Shown piece by piece: positions 50,901-64,000 of a stretch of DNA of 64,000 nucleotides. The DNA is from Xylocopa sonorina (lineage: Eukaryota > Arthropoda > Insecta > Hymenoptera > Apidae). Position 1 is the first letter of the stretch. The number at the start of each line of letters is the position of its first letter. The notes beneath the pieces are model-generated. The model was not told the origin of the DNA, did not search any database, and saw only the letters and a list, made by a program, of their open reading frames with translations. The stretch covers positions 1,364,001 through 1,428,000 of the forward strand of contig NW_027490134.1 in the NCBI RefSeq assembly GCF_050948175.1, written 5' to 3'. The position numbers and the translations under genes were made by a program.

Positions 50901-53900
50901 ATATCATGTTTTACGAAGATTTAGAACACTATTGCTTCGTTACGTAGACATCTGCAATCGCCACTACCTTGCAAGGAAGTGTCGCATTTACATTCTTTTG
51001 AAGTGAATACAATGTATACATGACACTTCGCAATGAATATTATATCATATCATGAAACATAGAAATGAGATGCGATATCGCGATTTAAGAAGCATTAGAG
51101 CACTATTGCTTCGATACGTAGACATCTGCAAACGCTAATTCCTAGCAAGGAAGTGTCGCATTTACATTCATTTGAAGTAAAGTTGAGATAAACATAACAC
51201 TACACAATGAATATTATATCTTATCATGAAACATAGAAATGAGGTGCGATATCACGATTTAAGAAGCATTAGAACTTTATTGCTTCGATACGTAGATATC
51301 TGCAAACGCTATTTCCTAGAAAGGAAGTGGCGCATTTACATCCATTTGAAGTATAGACGAGATATACATAACGCTGCACTCTGAATATTTTATCTTATCA
51401 TGAAACATAGTAATGAGTAGCGATATCGCGTTTTGAGAAGCATTAGATCTCTAGTACCACGATACGTAGACATCTGCAAACGCTATTTCCTAGCAAGAAA
51501 TTGTAGCATTTACATTCTTTTGAAGTGAATGAGAGGTATACATAACACTGCACAATGAATATTATATCATATCATGAAACATAGAAATGAGATGCGATAT
51601 CGCGATTTAAGAAGCATTAGAAGTCTATAGGTTCTATACGTAGGCATCTGCAAACGCTACTTCCTAGCAAGGAAGTGTCGCATTTACATTCTTTTGAAAG
51701 GAATACGAGGTATACATGACACTTCGCAATGAATATTATATCTTATCATGAAACATAGAAATGAGATGCGATATCGTGATTTATGAAGCATTAGAACACT
51801 ATTGCTTCGATACGTGGATATCTGCAAACGCTATATCCTAGCAAGGAAGTGTCGCATTTACATTCTTTTGAGGTGAATACGAGGTATACATAATACTGCA
51901 CAATGAATATTATATCATATCATGAAACATAGAAATGAGATGCGATATCGCGATTTAAGAAGCATTAGAACACTATTGCTTCGATACGTAGACATCTGCA
52001 AACGCTATTTCCTAGCAAGGAAGTGTCGCATTTACATTCATTTGAAGTAAAGATGAGATAAACATAACACTACACAATGAATATTATATCTTATCATGAA
52101 ACATAGAAATGAGGTGCGATATCACGATTTAAGAAGCATTAGAACTCTATTGCTTCGATACGTAGATATCTGCAAACGCTATTTCCTAGAAAGGAAGAGG
52201 CGCATTTACATCCATTTGAAGTATAGACGAGATATACATAACACTGCACAATGAATATTATATATTGTCATGAAACATAGATATGAGATGCGATATCGCG
52301 ATATAAGAAGCATTAGAACTCTATTGCTTCGATACGTAGATATCTGCAAACGCTATTTCCTAGAAAGGAAGTGGCGCATTTACATCCATTTGAAGTATAG
52401 ACGAGATATACATAACGCTGCACTCTGGATATTATATCTTATCATGAAACGTAGTAATGAGTAGCGATATCGCATTTTGAGAAGCATTAGAACTCTAATA
52501 CCACGATACGTAGACATCTGCAAACGCTATTTCCTAGCAAGGAAGTGTCGCATTTACATCCATTTGAAGTATAGACGAGATATACATAACACTGCACAAT
52601 GAATATTATATATTGTCATGAAACATAGATATGAGATGCGATATCGCGATATAAAAAGCATTAGATCTCTATTGCTTTGATACGTAGACATCTGCAAACG
52701 CTATTTCCTAGCAAGGAAGTGTCGCATTTACATTCTTTTGAAGTGGATCCGAGGTATACGTGACACTTCCCAATGAATATTATATCTTATCATGAAACAT
52801 AGAAATGAGTTGCGGTATAGCGATATAAGAAGCATTAGAACCCTATTGCTTCGATACGTAGACATCTGTAAACAATATTTCCTAGCAAAGAAGTGTCGCA
52901 TTTACATTCTTTTGAAGTGAAAACGAGGTACACATTACACTTCGCAATGAATATTATATCTTATCATGAAACATAGAAATGAGATGCGATATCGCTATTT
53001 AAGAAGCAGTAGAACACTACTGCTTCGATTCGTAGATATCTTCAAACGCTATTTCCTAGCATGGAAGTGTCGCATTTTCATTCATCTGAAGTGAATACGC
53101 GGTATACATAACACTGCACAATGAATATTATATCTTATCATGAAACATAGAAATGAGATGCGATATCGCTATTTAAGAAGCATTAGAACTCCATTGCTTC
53201 GATACGGAGACATCTGCAAAACCTATTTCCTAGCAAGGATGTGTCGCATTTACATTATTTTGAAGGGAATACGAGGTATACATGACACCTCGCAATGAAT
53301 TCTATATCTTATCATGAAACATAGAAATTAAATGCGATATCGCTATTTAAGAGGCATTGCAACCCTATTGCTATGATACGTAGACATCTGCAAACGCTAT
53401 TTCCTAGCTAGGAAGTGTCGCATTTACATTCCTTTGCAGTGGATCCGAGGTATACTTGACAATTCGCAATGAAGTTTATATCTTATCATGAAACATAGAA
53501 ATGTGATGCGATGTCGCGTTTTGAGAAGCACTAGAACTCTTTTGCAACGATACGTATACATCTGCAAACGCTATACCCTAGCAAGGAAGTGACGCATTTA
53601 CATTCTTTTGAAGTGAATGCGAAGTATACATAACACTGCACAATGAATATTATATCTTATCATGAAACATAGAAATGAGATGCGATATCGCTATTTAAGA
53701 AGCATTAGAACTCCATTTCTTCGATACGGTGACATCTGCAAACGCAATTTCCTTGCAAGGAAGTGTCGCATTTACATTCTAATAAAGCGAATACGAGGTA
53801 TACATGACACCTCGCAACGAATTTTATACCTTATCATGAAACATAGAAATGCAATGAGATATCGCGTTTTAAGAAGCGTTAGAAGGCTATTGCTGCGACA

Positions 53901-55297
53901 CGCAGACATCTGCAAACGCTACTTCCAAGCAAGGAAGTGTCGCATTTACATTCTTTTGAAGTGAATACGAGGTATTCATGACACTTCGCAATGAATATTA
54001 TATCTTATCATAAAACATAGAATTGAGATGCGATGTCCCGTTTTAAGAAGCACTAGAACACTACTGCTTCGATTCGTAGACATCTTCAAACGCTATTTCC
54101 TAGCAAGGAAGTGTCGCATTCACATTTATTTGAAGTGTATGCGAGGTATACATAACACTTCGCAACGGATATTATATCTTATCATGAGACATAGAAATGA
54201 TATGCGATATCCCGTTTTAAGAAGCATTAGAACTCTGTTGCTTCGATACGTAGACATCTGGAAACTCTACTTCCTAGCAAGAATGTGTCGCCGTTACATT
54301 CATTTGAAGTGTATGCGAGCTCTGCATAACAATTCGCAATGAATATTATATCTCATCATGAAACATAGAAATGATATGCGATATCCCGTTTGAAGAAGCA
54401 TTAGAACTATACTGCTTCGATACATAGACATCAGGAGACGCTACTCCCTAGCAAGGAAGTGTCGCAGTTACATGCTTTTGAGGTGAGTACGAGGTATACA
54501 TGACACTTCGCAATGAATATTACACCTTATCATGGAACATAGAAATGGGATGCGATATCCCGTTTTAAGAAGCATTAGAACCCTATTGCCTCGATACGTA
54601 GGCATTTGGAAACGCTATTTCCTAGCAAGGAAGAGTCGCATTTACATTCTTTTGAAGTGAATACGAGGTATGCATAACACTGCACAATGAATATTATATC
54701 TTATCATGAAACATAGAAATGAGATGCGATATCGTGATTTATGAAGCATTAGAACACTATTGCTCCGATACGTGGATATCTGCAAACGCTATATCCTAGC
54801 AAGGAAGTGTCGCATTTACATTCTTTTGAGGTGAATACGAGGTATACATAATACTGCACAATGAATATTATATCATATCATGAAACATAGAAATGAGATG
54901 CGATATCGCGATTTAAGAAGCATTAGAGCACTATTGCTTCGATACGTAGACATCTGCAAACGCTATTTCCTAGCAAGGAAGTGTCGCATTTACATTCATT
55001 TGAAGTAAAGATGAGATAAACATAACACTACACAATGAATATTATATCTTATCATGAAACATAGAAATGAGGTGCGATATCACGATTTAAGAAGCATTAG
55101 AACACTATTGCTTCGATACGTACACATCTGCAAACGCTATTTCCTAGCAAGGAAGTGTCGCATTTACATCCATTTGAAGTATAGTCGAGATATACATAAC
55201 ACTGCACAATGAATATTATATATTGTCATGAAACCTAGATATGAGATGCGATATCGCGATTTAAGAAGCATTAGAACACTATTGCTTCGATACGTAG
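47991..55297 (+). repeat. 7.3-kb tandem duplication, copy A (42 monomers)
   Basis: A 7,307-bp unit (42 x 174 = 7,308). It starts at the rare sequence ACATCAGGAAACGCTTACTC and is followed directly by copy B, which starts with the same sequence at 55,298. Differences from copy B are few: for example ATTTCTTCGATACGG near 53,714 against ATTGCTTCGATACGG near 60,673, and CACAATGAATATT near 53,120 against CACAACGAATATT near 60,076. Copy A carries two monomers near 52,263-52,611 that copy B lacks. Confidence 0.93.
52263..52610 (+). repeat. Two monomers present only in copy A
   Basis: A 348-bp segment flanked by near-identical direct repeats and missing from the equivalent place in copy B (about 59,570). 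Either copy B lost it by exchange between the flanking repeats or copy A gained it. Confidence 0.85.
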
Positions 55298-58200
55298 ACA
55301 TCAGGAAACGCTTACTCTTAGAAAGGAAGTGTCGCATTTACATCCATTTGAAGTGTAGACGAGGAATACAGAACACTTCGCAATGAATATTATATCTTAT
55401 CATGAGACATAGAAATGAGATGCGATATAGCGATTTAAGAAGCACTAGAACTCTATTGCTTCGATACGTAGACTTGTGGAAACGCTATTTCCTAGCATAG
55501 AAGTGTCGCATTTACATTCTTTAGAATTGAATACGAGGTATACATAACACTGCACAATGAATATTATGTCTTATCATGACACATAGAAATGAGATGCGAT
55601 ATCGCTATTTAAGAAACATTGGAACCCTATTGCTATGATACGTAGACATCTGCAAACGCTATTTCGTAGCAAGGAAGTGTCGCATTTACATTCATTTGAA
55701 GTGAATGCGAGGTATATTTAAGTCTCCACAATGAATATTATATCTTATCATGAAACATAGAAATGAGATGCGATATCGCGATATAAAAGCATTAGATCTC
55801 TATTGCTTTGATACGTAGACATCTGCAAACGCTATTTCCTAGCAAGGAAGTGTCGCATTTACATTCTTTTTAAGTGGATCCGAGGTATACGTGACACTTC
55901 CCAATGAATATTAGATCTTATCATGAAACATAGAAATGAGTTGCGGTATAGCGATATAAGAAGCATTAGAACCCTATTGCTTCGATACGTAGACATCTGT
56001 AAACAATATTTCCTAGCAAAGAAGTGTCGCATTTACATTCTTTTGAAGTGAAAACGAGGTACACATTACACTTCGCAATGAATATTATATCTTATCATGA
56101 AACATAGAAATGAGATGCGATATCGCTATTTAAGAAGCAGTAGATCACTACTGCTTCGATTCGTAGATATCTTCAAACGCTATTTCCTAGCATGGAAGTG
56201 TCGCATTTACATTCATCTGAAGTGAATACGCGGTATACATAACACTGCACAATGAATATTATATCTTATCATGAAACATAGAAATGAGATGCGATATCGC
56301 TATTTAAGAAGCATTAGAACTCCATTGCTTCGATACGGAGACATCTGCAAAACCTATTTCCTAGCAAGGATGTGTCGCATTTACATTATTTTGAAGGGAA
56401 TACGAGGTATACATGACACCTCGCAATGAATTCTATATCTTATCATGAAACATAGAAATGAGATGCGATATCGCTATTTAAGAAGCACTAGAACTCTATT
56501 GCTTCGATACGTAGACTTGTGGAAACGCTATTTCCTAGCATAGAAGTGTCGCATTTACATTCTTTAGAATTGAATACGAGGTATACATAACACTGCACAA
56601 TGAATATTATATCTTATCATGAAACATAGAAATGAGATGCGATATCGCTATTTAAGAAGCATTAGAACTCCATTGCTTCGATACGGTGACATCTGCAAAC
56701 GCAATTTCCTAGCAAGGAAGTGTCGCATTTACATTCATTTGAAGTGAATACGCGGTATACGTGACACCTCGCAATGAATATTACTTCTTATCACGGGACA
56801 TAGGAATGAGTTGCGGTAACGCGTTTTAAGAAGCATTAGAACTCTATTGTTACGATACGTAGACATCTGTAAACGCTATTTCCTTGCAAGGAAGTGTCGC
56901 ATTTACATTCTAATGAAGCGAATACGAGGTATACATGACACCTCGCAACGAATTTTATATCTTATCATGAAACATAGAAATGCAATGAGATATCGCGTTT
57001 TAAGAAGCGTTAGAAGGCTATTGCTGCGACACGCAGACATCTGCAGACGCTACTTCCAAGCAAGGAAGTGTCGCATTTACATTCTTTTGAAGTGAATAAG
57101 AGGTATACATAACACTGCACAATGAATATTATATCATATCATGAAACATAGAAATGAGATGCGATATCGCGATTTAAGAAGCATTAGAAATCTATAGGTT
57201 CTATACGTAGGCATCTGCAAACGCTACTTCCTAGCAAGGAAGTGTCGCATTTACATTCTTTTGAAAGGAATACGAGGTATACATAACACTTCGCAATGAA
57301 TATTATATCTTATCATGAAACATAGAAATGAGATGCGATATCGTGATTTATGAAGCATTAGAACATTATTGCTTCGATACGTGGATATCTGCAAACGCTA
57401 TATCCTACCAAGGAAGTGTCGCATTTACATTCTTTTGAGGTGAATACGAGGTATACATAATACTGCACAATGAATATTATATCATATCATGAAACATAGA
57501 AATGAGATGCGATATCGCGATTTAAGAAGCATTAGAACACTATTGCTTCGATACGTAGACATCTGCAAACGCTATTTCCTAGCAAGGAAGTGTCGCATTT
57601 ACATTCATTTGAAGTAAAGATGAGATAAACATAACACTACACAATGAATATTATATCTTATCATGAAACATAGAAATGAGGTGCGATATCACGATTTAAG
57701 AAGCATTAGAGCACTATTGCTTCGATACGTAGACATCTGCAAACGCTATTTCCTAGAAAGGAAGTGGCGCATTTACATCCATTTGAAGTATAGACGAGAT
57801 ATACATAACGCTGCACTCTGGATATTATATCTTATCATGAAACGTAGTAATGAGTAGCGATATCGCATTTTGAGAACCATTAGAACTCTAATACCACGAT
57901 ACGTACACATCTGCAAACGCTATTTCCTAGCAAGGAAGTGTCGCATTTACATCCATTTGAAGTGTAGACGAGATATACAAAACACTGCACAATGAATATT
58001 ATATCTTAACTTGAAACATAGAAATGAGATGCGATATGGCGATTTAAGAAGCATTAGAAGTCTATTGGTTCTATACGTAGGCATCTGCAAACGCTACTTC
58101 CTAGCAAGGAAGTGTCGCATTTACATTCTTTTGAAAGGAATACGAGGTATACATGACACTCCACAATGAATATTATATATTATAATGAAACGTGGTAGTG

Positions 58201-61200
58201 AGTATCGATATCATGTTTTACGAAGATTTAGAACACTATTGCTTCGTTACGTAGACATCTGCAATCGCCACTACCTTGCAAGGAAGTGTCGCATTTACAT
58301 TCTTTTGAAGTGAATACAATGTATACATGACACTTCGCAATGAATATTATATCATATCATGAAACATAGAAATGAGATGCGATATCGCGATTTAAGAAGC
58401 ATTAGAGCACTATTGCTTCGATACGTAGACATCTGCAAACGCTAATTCCTAGCAAGGAAGTGTCGCATTTACATTCATTTGAAGTAAAGTTGAGATAAAC
58501 ATAACACTACACAATGAATATTATATCTTATCATGAAACATAGAAATGAGGTGCGATATCACGATTTAAGAAGCATTAGAACTTTATTGCTTCGATACGT
58601 AGATATCTGCAAACGCTATTTCCTAGAAAGGAAGTGGCGCATTTACATCCATTTGAAGTATAGACGAGATATACATAACGCTGCACTCTGAATATTTTAT
58701 CTTATCATGAAACATAGTAATGAGTAGCGATATCGCGTTTTGAGAAGCATTAGATCTCTAGTACCACGATACGTAGACATCTGCAAACGCTATTTCCTAG
58801 CAAGAAATTGTAGCATTTACATTCTTTTGAAGTGAATGAGAGGTATACATAACACTGCACAATGAATATTATATCATATCATGAAACATAGAAATGAGAT
58901 GCGATATCGCGATTTAAGAAGCATTAGAAGTCTATAGGTTCTATACGTAGGCATCTGCAAACGCTACTTCCTAGCAAGGAAGTGTCGCATTTACATTCTT
59001 TTGAAAGGAATACGAGGTATACATGACACTTCGCAATGAATATTATATCTTATCATGAAACATAGAAATGAGATGCGATATCGTGATTTATGAAGCATTA
59101 GAACACTATTGCTTCGATACGTGGATATCTGCAAACGCTATATCCTAGCAAGGAAGTGTCGCATTTACATTCTTTTGAGGTGAATACGAGGTATACATAA
59201 TACTGCACAATGAATATTATATCATATCATGAAACATAGAAATGAGATGCGATATCGCGATTTAAGAAGCATTAGAACACTATTGCTTCGATACGTAGAC
59301 ATCTGCAAACGCTATTTCCTAGCAAGGAAGTGTCGCATTTACATTCATTTGAAGTAAAGATGAGATAAACATAACACTACACAATGAATATTATATCTTA
59401 TCATGAAACATAGAAATGAGGTGCGATATCACGATTTAAGAAGCATTAGAACTCTATTGCTTCGATACGTAGATATCTGCAAACGCTATTTCCTAGAAAG
59501 GAAGAGGCGCATTTACATCCATTTGAAGTATAGACGAGATATACATAACACTGCACAATGAATATTATATATTGTCATGAAACATAGATATGAGATGCGA
59601 TATCGCGATATAAAAAGCATTAGATCTCTATTGCTTTGATACGTAGACATCTGCAAACGCTATTTCCTAGCAAGGAAGTGTCGCATTTACATTCTTTTGA
59701 AGTGGATCCGAGGTATACGTGACACTTCCCAATGAATATTATATCTTATCATGAAACATAGAAATGAGTTGCGGTATAGCGATATAAGAAGCATTAGAAC
59801 CCTATTGCTTCGATACGTAGACATCTGTAAACAATATTTCCTAGCAAAGAAGTGTCGCATTTACATTCTTTTGAAGTGAAAACGAGGTACACATTACACT
59901 TCGCAATGAATATTATATCTTATCATGAAACATAGAAATGAGATGCGATATCGCTATTTAAGAAGCAGTAGAACACTACTGCTTCGATTCGTAGATATCT
60001 TCAAACGCTATTTCCTAGCATGGAAGTGTCGCATTTTCATTCATCTGAAGTGAATACGCGGTATACATAACACTGCACAACGAATATTATATCTTATCAT
60101 GAAACATAGAAATGAGATGCGATATCGCTATTTAAGAAGCATTAGAACTCCATTGCTTCGATACGGAGACATCTGCAAAACCTATTTCCTAGCAAGGATG
60201 TGTCGCATTTACATTATTTTGAAGGGAATACGAGGTATACATGACACCTCGCAATGAATTCTATATCTTATCATGAAACATAGAAATTAAATGCGATATC
60301 GCTATTTAAGAGGCATTGCAACCCTATTGCTATGATACGTAGACATCTGCAAACGCTATTTCCTAGCTAGGAAGTGTCGCATTTACATTCCTTTGCAGTG
60401 GATCCGAGGTATACTTGACAATTCGCAATGAAGTTTATATCTTATCATGAAACATAGAAATGTGATGCGATGTCGCGTTTTGAGAAGCACTAGAACTCTT
60501 TTGCAACGATACGTATACATCTGCAAACGCTATACCCTAGCAAGGAAGTGACGCATTTACATTCTTTTGAAGTGAATGCGAAGTATACATAACACTGCAC
60601 AATGAATATTATATCTTATCATGAAACATAGAAATGAGATGCGATATCGCTATTTAAGAAGCATTAGAACTCCATTGCTTCGATACGGTGACATCTGCAA
60701 ACGCAATTTCCTTGCAAGGAAGTGTCGCATTTACATTCTAATAAAGCGAATACGAGGTATACATGACACCTCGCAACGAATTTTATACCTTATCATGAAA
60801 CATAGAAATGCAATGAGATATCGCGTTTTAAGAAGCGTTAGAAGGCTATTGCTGCGACACGCAGACATCTGCAAACGCTACTTCCAAGCAAGGAAGTGTC
60901 GCATTTACATTCTTTTGAAGTGAATACGAGGTATTCATGACACTTCGCAATGAATATTATATCTTATCATAAAACATAGAATTGAGATGCGATGTCCCGT
61001 TTTAAGAAGCACTAGAACACTACTGCTTCGATTCGTAGACATCTTCAAACGCTATTTCCTAGCAAGGAAGTGTCGCATTCACATTTATTTGAAGTGTATG
61101 CGAGGTATACATAACACTTCGCAACGGATATTATATCTTATCATGAGACATAGAAATGATATGCGATATCCCGTTTTAAGAAGCATTAGAACTCTGTTGC

Positions 61201-62256
61201 TTCGATACGTAGACATCTGGAAACTCTACTTCCTAGCAAGAATGTGTCGCCGTTACATTCATTTGAAGTGTATGCGAGCTCTGCATAACAATTCGCAATG
61301 AATATTATATCTCATCATGAAACATAGAAATGATATGCGATATCCCGTTTGAAGAAGCATTAGAACTATACTGCTTCGATACATAGACATCAGGAGACGC
61401 TACTCCCTAGCAAGGAAGTGTCGCAGTTACATGCTTTTGAGGTGAGTACGAGGTATACATGACACTTCGCAATGAATATTACACCTTATCATGGAACATA
61501 GAAATGGGATGCGATATCCCGTTTTAAGAAGCATTAGAACCCTATTGCCTCGATACGTAGGCATTTGGAAACGCTATTTCCTAGCAAGGAAGAGTCGCAT
61601 TTACATTCTTTTGAAGTGAATACGAGGTATGCATAACACTGCACAATGAATATTATATCTTATCATGAAACATAGAAATGAGATGCGATATCGTGATTTA
61701 TGAAGCATTAGAACACTATTGCTCCGATACGTGGATATCTGCAAACGCTATATCCTAGCAAGGAAGTGTCGCATTTACATTCTTTTGAGGTGAATACGAG
61801 GTATACATAATACTGCACAATGAATATTATATCATATCATGAAACATAGAAATGAGATGCGATATCGCGATTTAAGAAGCATTAGAGCACTATTGCTTCG
61901 ATACGTAGACATCTGCAAACGCTATTTCCTAGCAAGGAAGTGTCGCATTTACATTCATTTGAAGTAAAGATGAGATAAACATAACACTACACAATGAATA
62001 TTATATCTTATCATGAAACATAGAAATGAGGTGCGATATCACGATTTAAGAAGCATTAGAACACTATTGCTTCGATACGTACACATCTGCAAACGCTATT
62101 TCCTAGCAAGGAAGTGTCGCATTTACATCCATTTGAAGTATAGTCGAGATATACATAACACTGCACAATGAATATTATATATTGTCATGAAACCTAGATA
62201 TGAGATGCGATATCGCGATTTAAGAAGCATTAGAACACTATTGCTTCGATACGTAG
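55298..62256 (+). repeat. 7.3-kb tandem duplication, copy B (40 monomers)
   Basis: Matches copy A at an offset of 7,307 bp up to about 59,560 and then at 6,959 bp. The 348-bp difference is two whole monomers, bounded in copy A by two copies of TATTGTCATGAAACATAGAT at 52,263 and 52,611. Homology ends near 62,260, where copy A would read ACATCAGGAAACG but the sequence reads ACATCTGCCAACG. Confidence 0.93.
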
Positions 62257-64000
62257 ACATCTGCCAACGCTATTTCCTAGCAAGGAAGTGTCGCATTTAC
62301 GTTCATTTGAAGCGTATGAGAGGTGTACATGATACTTCGCAGTGAATATTGTATATTATCATGAAACATAGATATGAGATGCGATATCGCGATATAAGTA
62401 GCATTAGAACTCTATTGCTTCGATACGTAGACATCTGCAAACGCTACTTCCTAGCAAGGAAGTGTCGCATTTACATTCTTTTGAAAGGAATACGATGTAT
62501 ACATGACACTTCGCAATGAATATTATATCTTATCATGAAACATAGAAATGAGATAAGATATGACGATTTCAGAAGCATTAGAACACTATTGCTTCGATAA
62601 GCAGACATCTGCAAACGCTATTTCCAAGCAAGGAAGTGTCGCATTTACATTCTTTTGAAGTGAATACGAGGTATACATAACACTCCACAATGTATATTAT
62701 ACATTATCATGAAACATAGTAATGAGTAGCGATATCGCGATTTGAGAAGCATTAGAACTCTAATGCCACTGTACGTAGACGTCTGCAAACGCTATTTCCT
62801 GGCAAGGGAGAGTCGCATTTACATCCATTCGAAGTATAGACGAGATATACACAACACTGCACAATGAATATTATATCTTAACTTGAAACATAGAAATGAG
62901 ATGCGATATGGCGATTTAAGAAGCATTAGAAGACTATTGGTTCTTTACGTAGGCATCTGCAAACGCTACTTCCTAGCAAGGAAGTGTCGCATTTACATTC
63001 TTTTGAAAGGAATACGAGGTATACATGACACTTCGCAATGAATATTATATCTTATCATGAAACATAGAAATGAGATGCGATATCGTGATTTATGAAGCAT
63101 TAGAACACTATTGCTCCGATACGTGGATATCTGCAAACGCTATATCCTAGCAAGGAAGTGTCGCATTTACATTCTTTTGAGGTGAATACGAGGTATACAT
63201 AATACTGCACAATGAATATTATATCATATCATGAAACATAGAAATGAGATGCGATAACTCGATTTAAGAAGATCTAGAACTCTATTGCTTCGATACTAGA
63301 TATCTGCAAACACTATTTCCTAGCAAGGAAGTATCGCATTTACATTCATTTGAAGTGTATGCGAGGTATACATGACAATTCGCAGTGAATACTATATATT
63401 GTCATGAAACATAGAAATGAGAAGCGATATGGCGATTAAAGAAGCATTAGATCCCTATTACTTCGATCCGTAGACATCTGCAAACGCCACTTCCTAGCAA
63501 GGAATTGTGGCATTTACATTCTTTTGAAAGGAATACGAGGTACACATGACACTTCGCAATGAATATTATATCTTACCATGAATCATAGATATGAGATGCG
63601 ATATGACCATTTAAGAAGCATTAGATCCCTATTGCTTCGATACGTAGACATCTGCAAATGCTATTTCCTAGCATGGATGTGTCGCATTTACATTCTCTTG
63701 AAGTGAATGCGAGGTATTCATAACACTGCACAATGAATATTATATCTTACCATGAATCATAGATATGAGATGCGATATGACGTCTTAAGAAGCTTTAGAA
63801 CTCTATTGCTTCGATACTATATATCTGCAAACACTATTTCCTAGCAAGGAAGTGTCGCATTTACATTCTTTTGAAGTGAATACGAGGTATACATAACACT
63901 CCACAATGAATATTATATGTTATCATGAAGCATAGTAATAAGTAGCGATATGGCGATTTAAGAAGCATTAAAACACATTTGCTTCGATACGTAGACATCT

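Larger units (their letters stand above)
46416..64000 (+). repeat. Satellite block 3, 174-bp monomers, forward
   Basis: The same family and the same orientation as block 1, about 101 monomers by length, running off the right end of the window. Interior units are more uniform than in block 1 because most of the block is a large tandem duplication. No gene or transposon interrupts it. Confidence 0.97.

Noticed and set aside
1175..61301. Many 60-104 codon frames rich in Arg, Lys, Ile and Leu on both strands
   Set aside because: All lie within satellite monomers and repeat with the 174-bp period; none has independent coding evidence.

Overview
The window is eukaryotic and almost entirely satellite DNA. 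It is made of tandem monomers of about 174 bp; the first units start at 1, 174, 348 and 522. I estimate about 345 monomers by dividing array length by 174. I recognise no complete protein-coding gene. Long AT-rich satellite in higher-order blocks, candidate introns of insect size and LTR-type debris suggest an animal, probably an insect, and perhaps centromeric or pericentromeric heterochromatin. A hymenopteran is only a weak guess. The 100-N gap shows that this is a scaffolded assembly.

Layout. Block 1 (1-21,747) reads left to right. I define its orientation, containing CTTCGATACGTAGACATCTG, as forward. A GC-rich non-satellite insert follows (21,748-21,976), and the orientation flips there. 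Block 2 (21,977-42,894) is all reverse complement. It stops inside a monomer and runs into an impure poly-T tract (42,895-43,597), then the gap (43,598-43,697). A mostly single-copy AT-rich island (43,698-46,299) follows. It holds one minus-strand ORF that resembles part of an ABCC-type ABC transporter membrane domain, and a GC-richer LTR-like segment (about 45,785-46,256). Decayed monomers start near 46,300, and block 3 (about 46,416-64,000) is again forward. The arrays therefore converge at 21.7-22.0 kb and diverge around the island.

The arrays carry younger structure on top of the monomer. Block 1 has a 13-monomer higher-order repeat in 2.4 copies (6.8-12.8 kb). Block 2 has repeats offset by 1,217 and 2,260 bp and a large duplication (30.8-35.8 kb with 37.1-42.9 kb). 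Block 3 has an almost perfect direct tandem duplication of about 7.3 kb (48.0-55.3 and 55.3-62.26 kb). The large copy-number differences are whole numbers of monomers, as expected from in-register unequal exchange or gene conversion. Each monomer carries three neighbouring dyad symmetries, one of which shows paired changes that keep its stem.

No genes act together here. The short peptides rich in Arg, Lys, Ile and Leu found along the arrays are satellite translated in a 58-codon frame (174 = 3 x 58), and the long poly-Phe frames are the poly-T tract.
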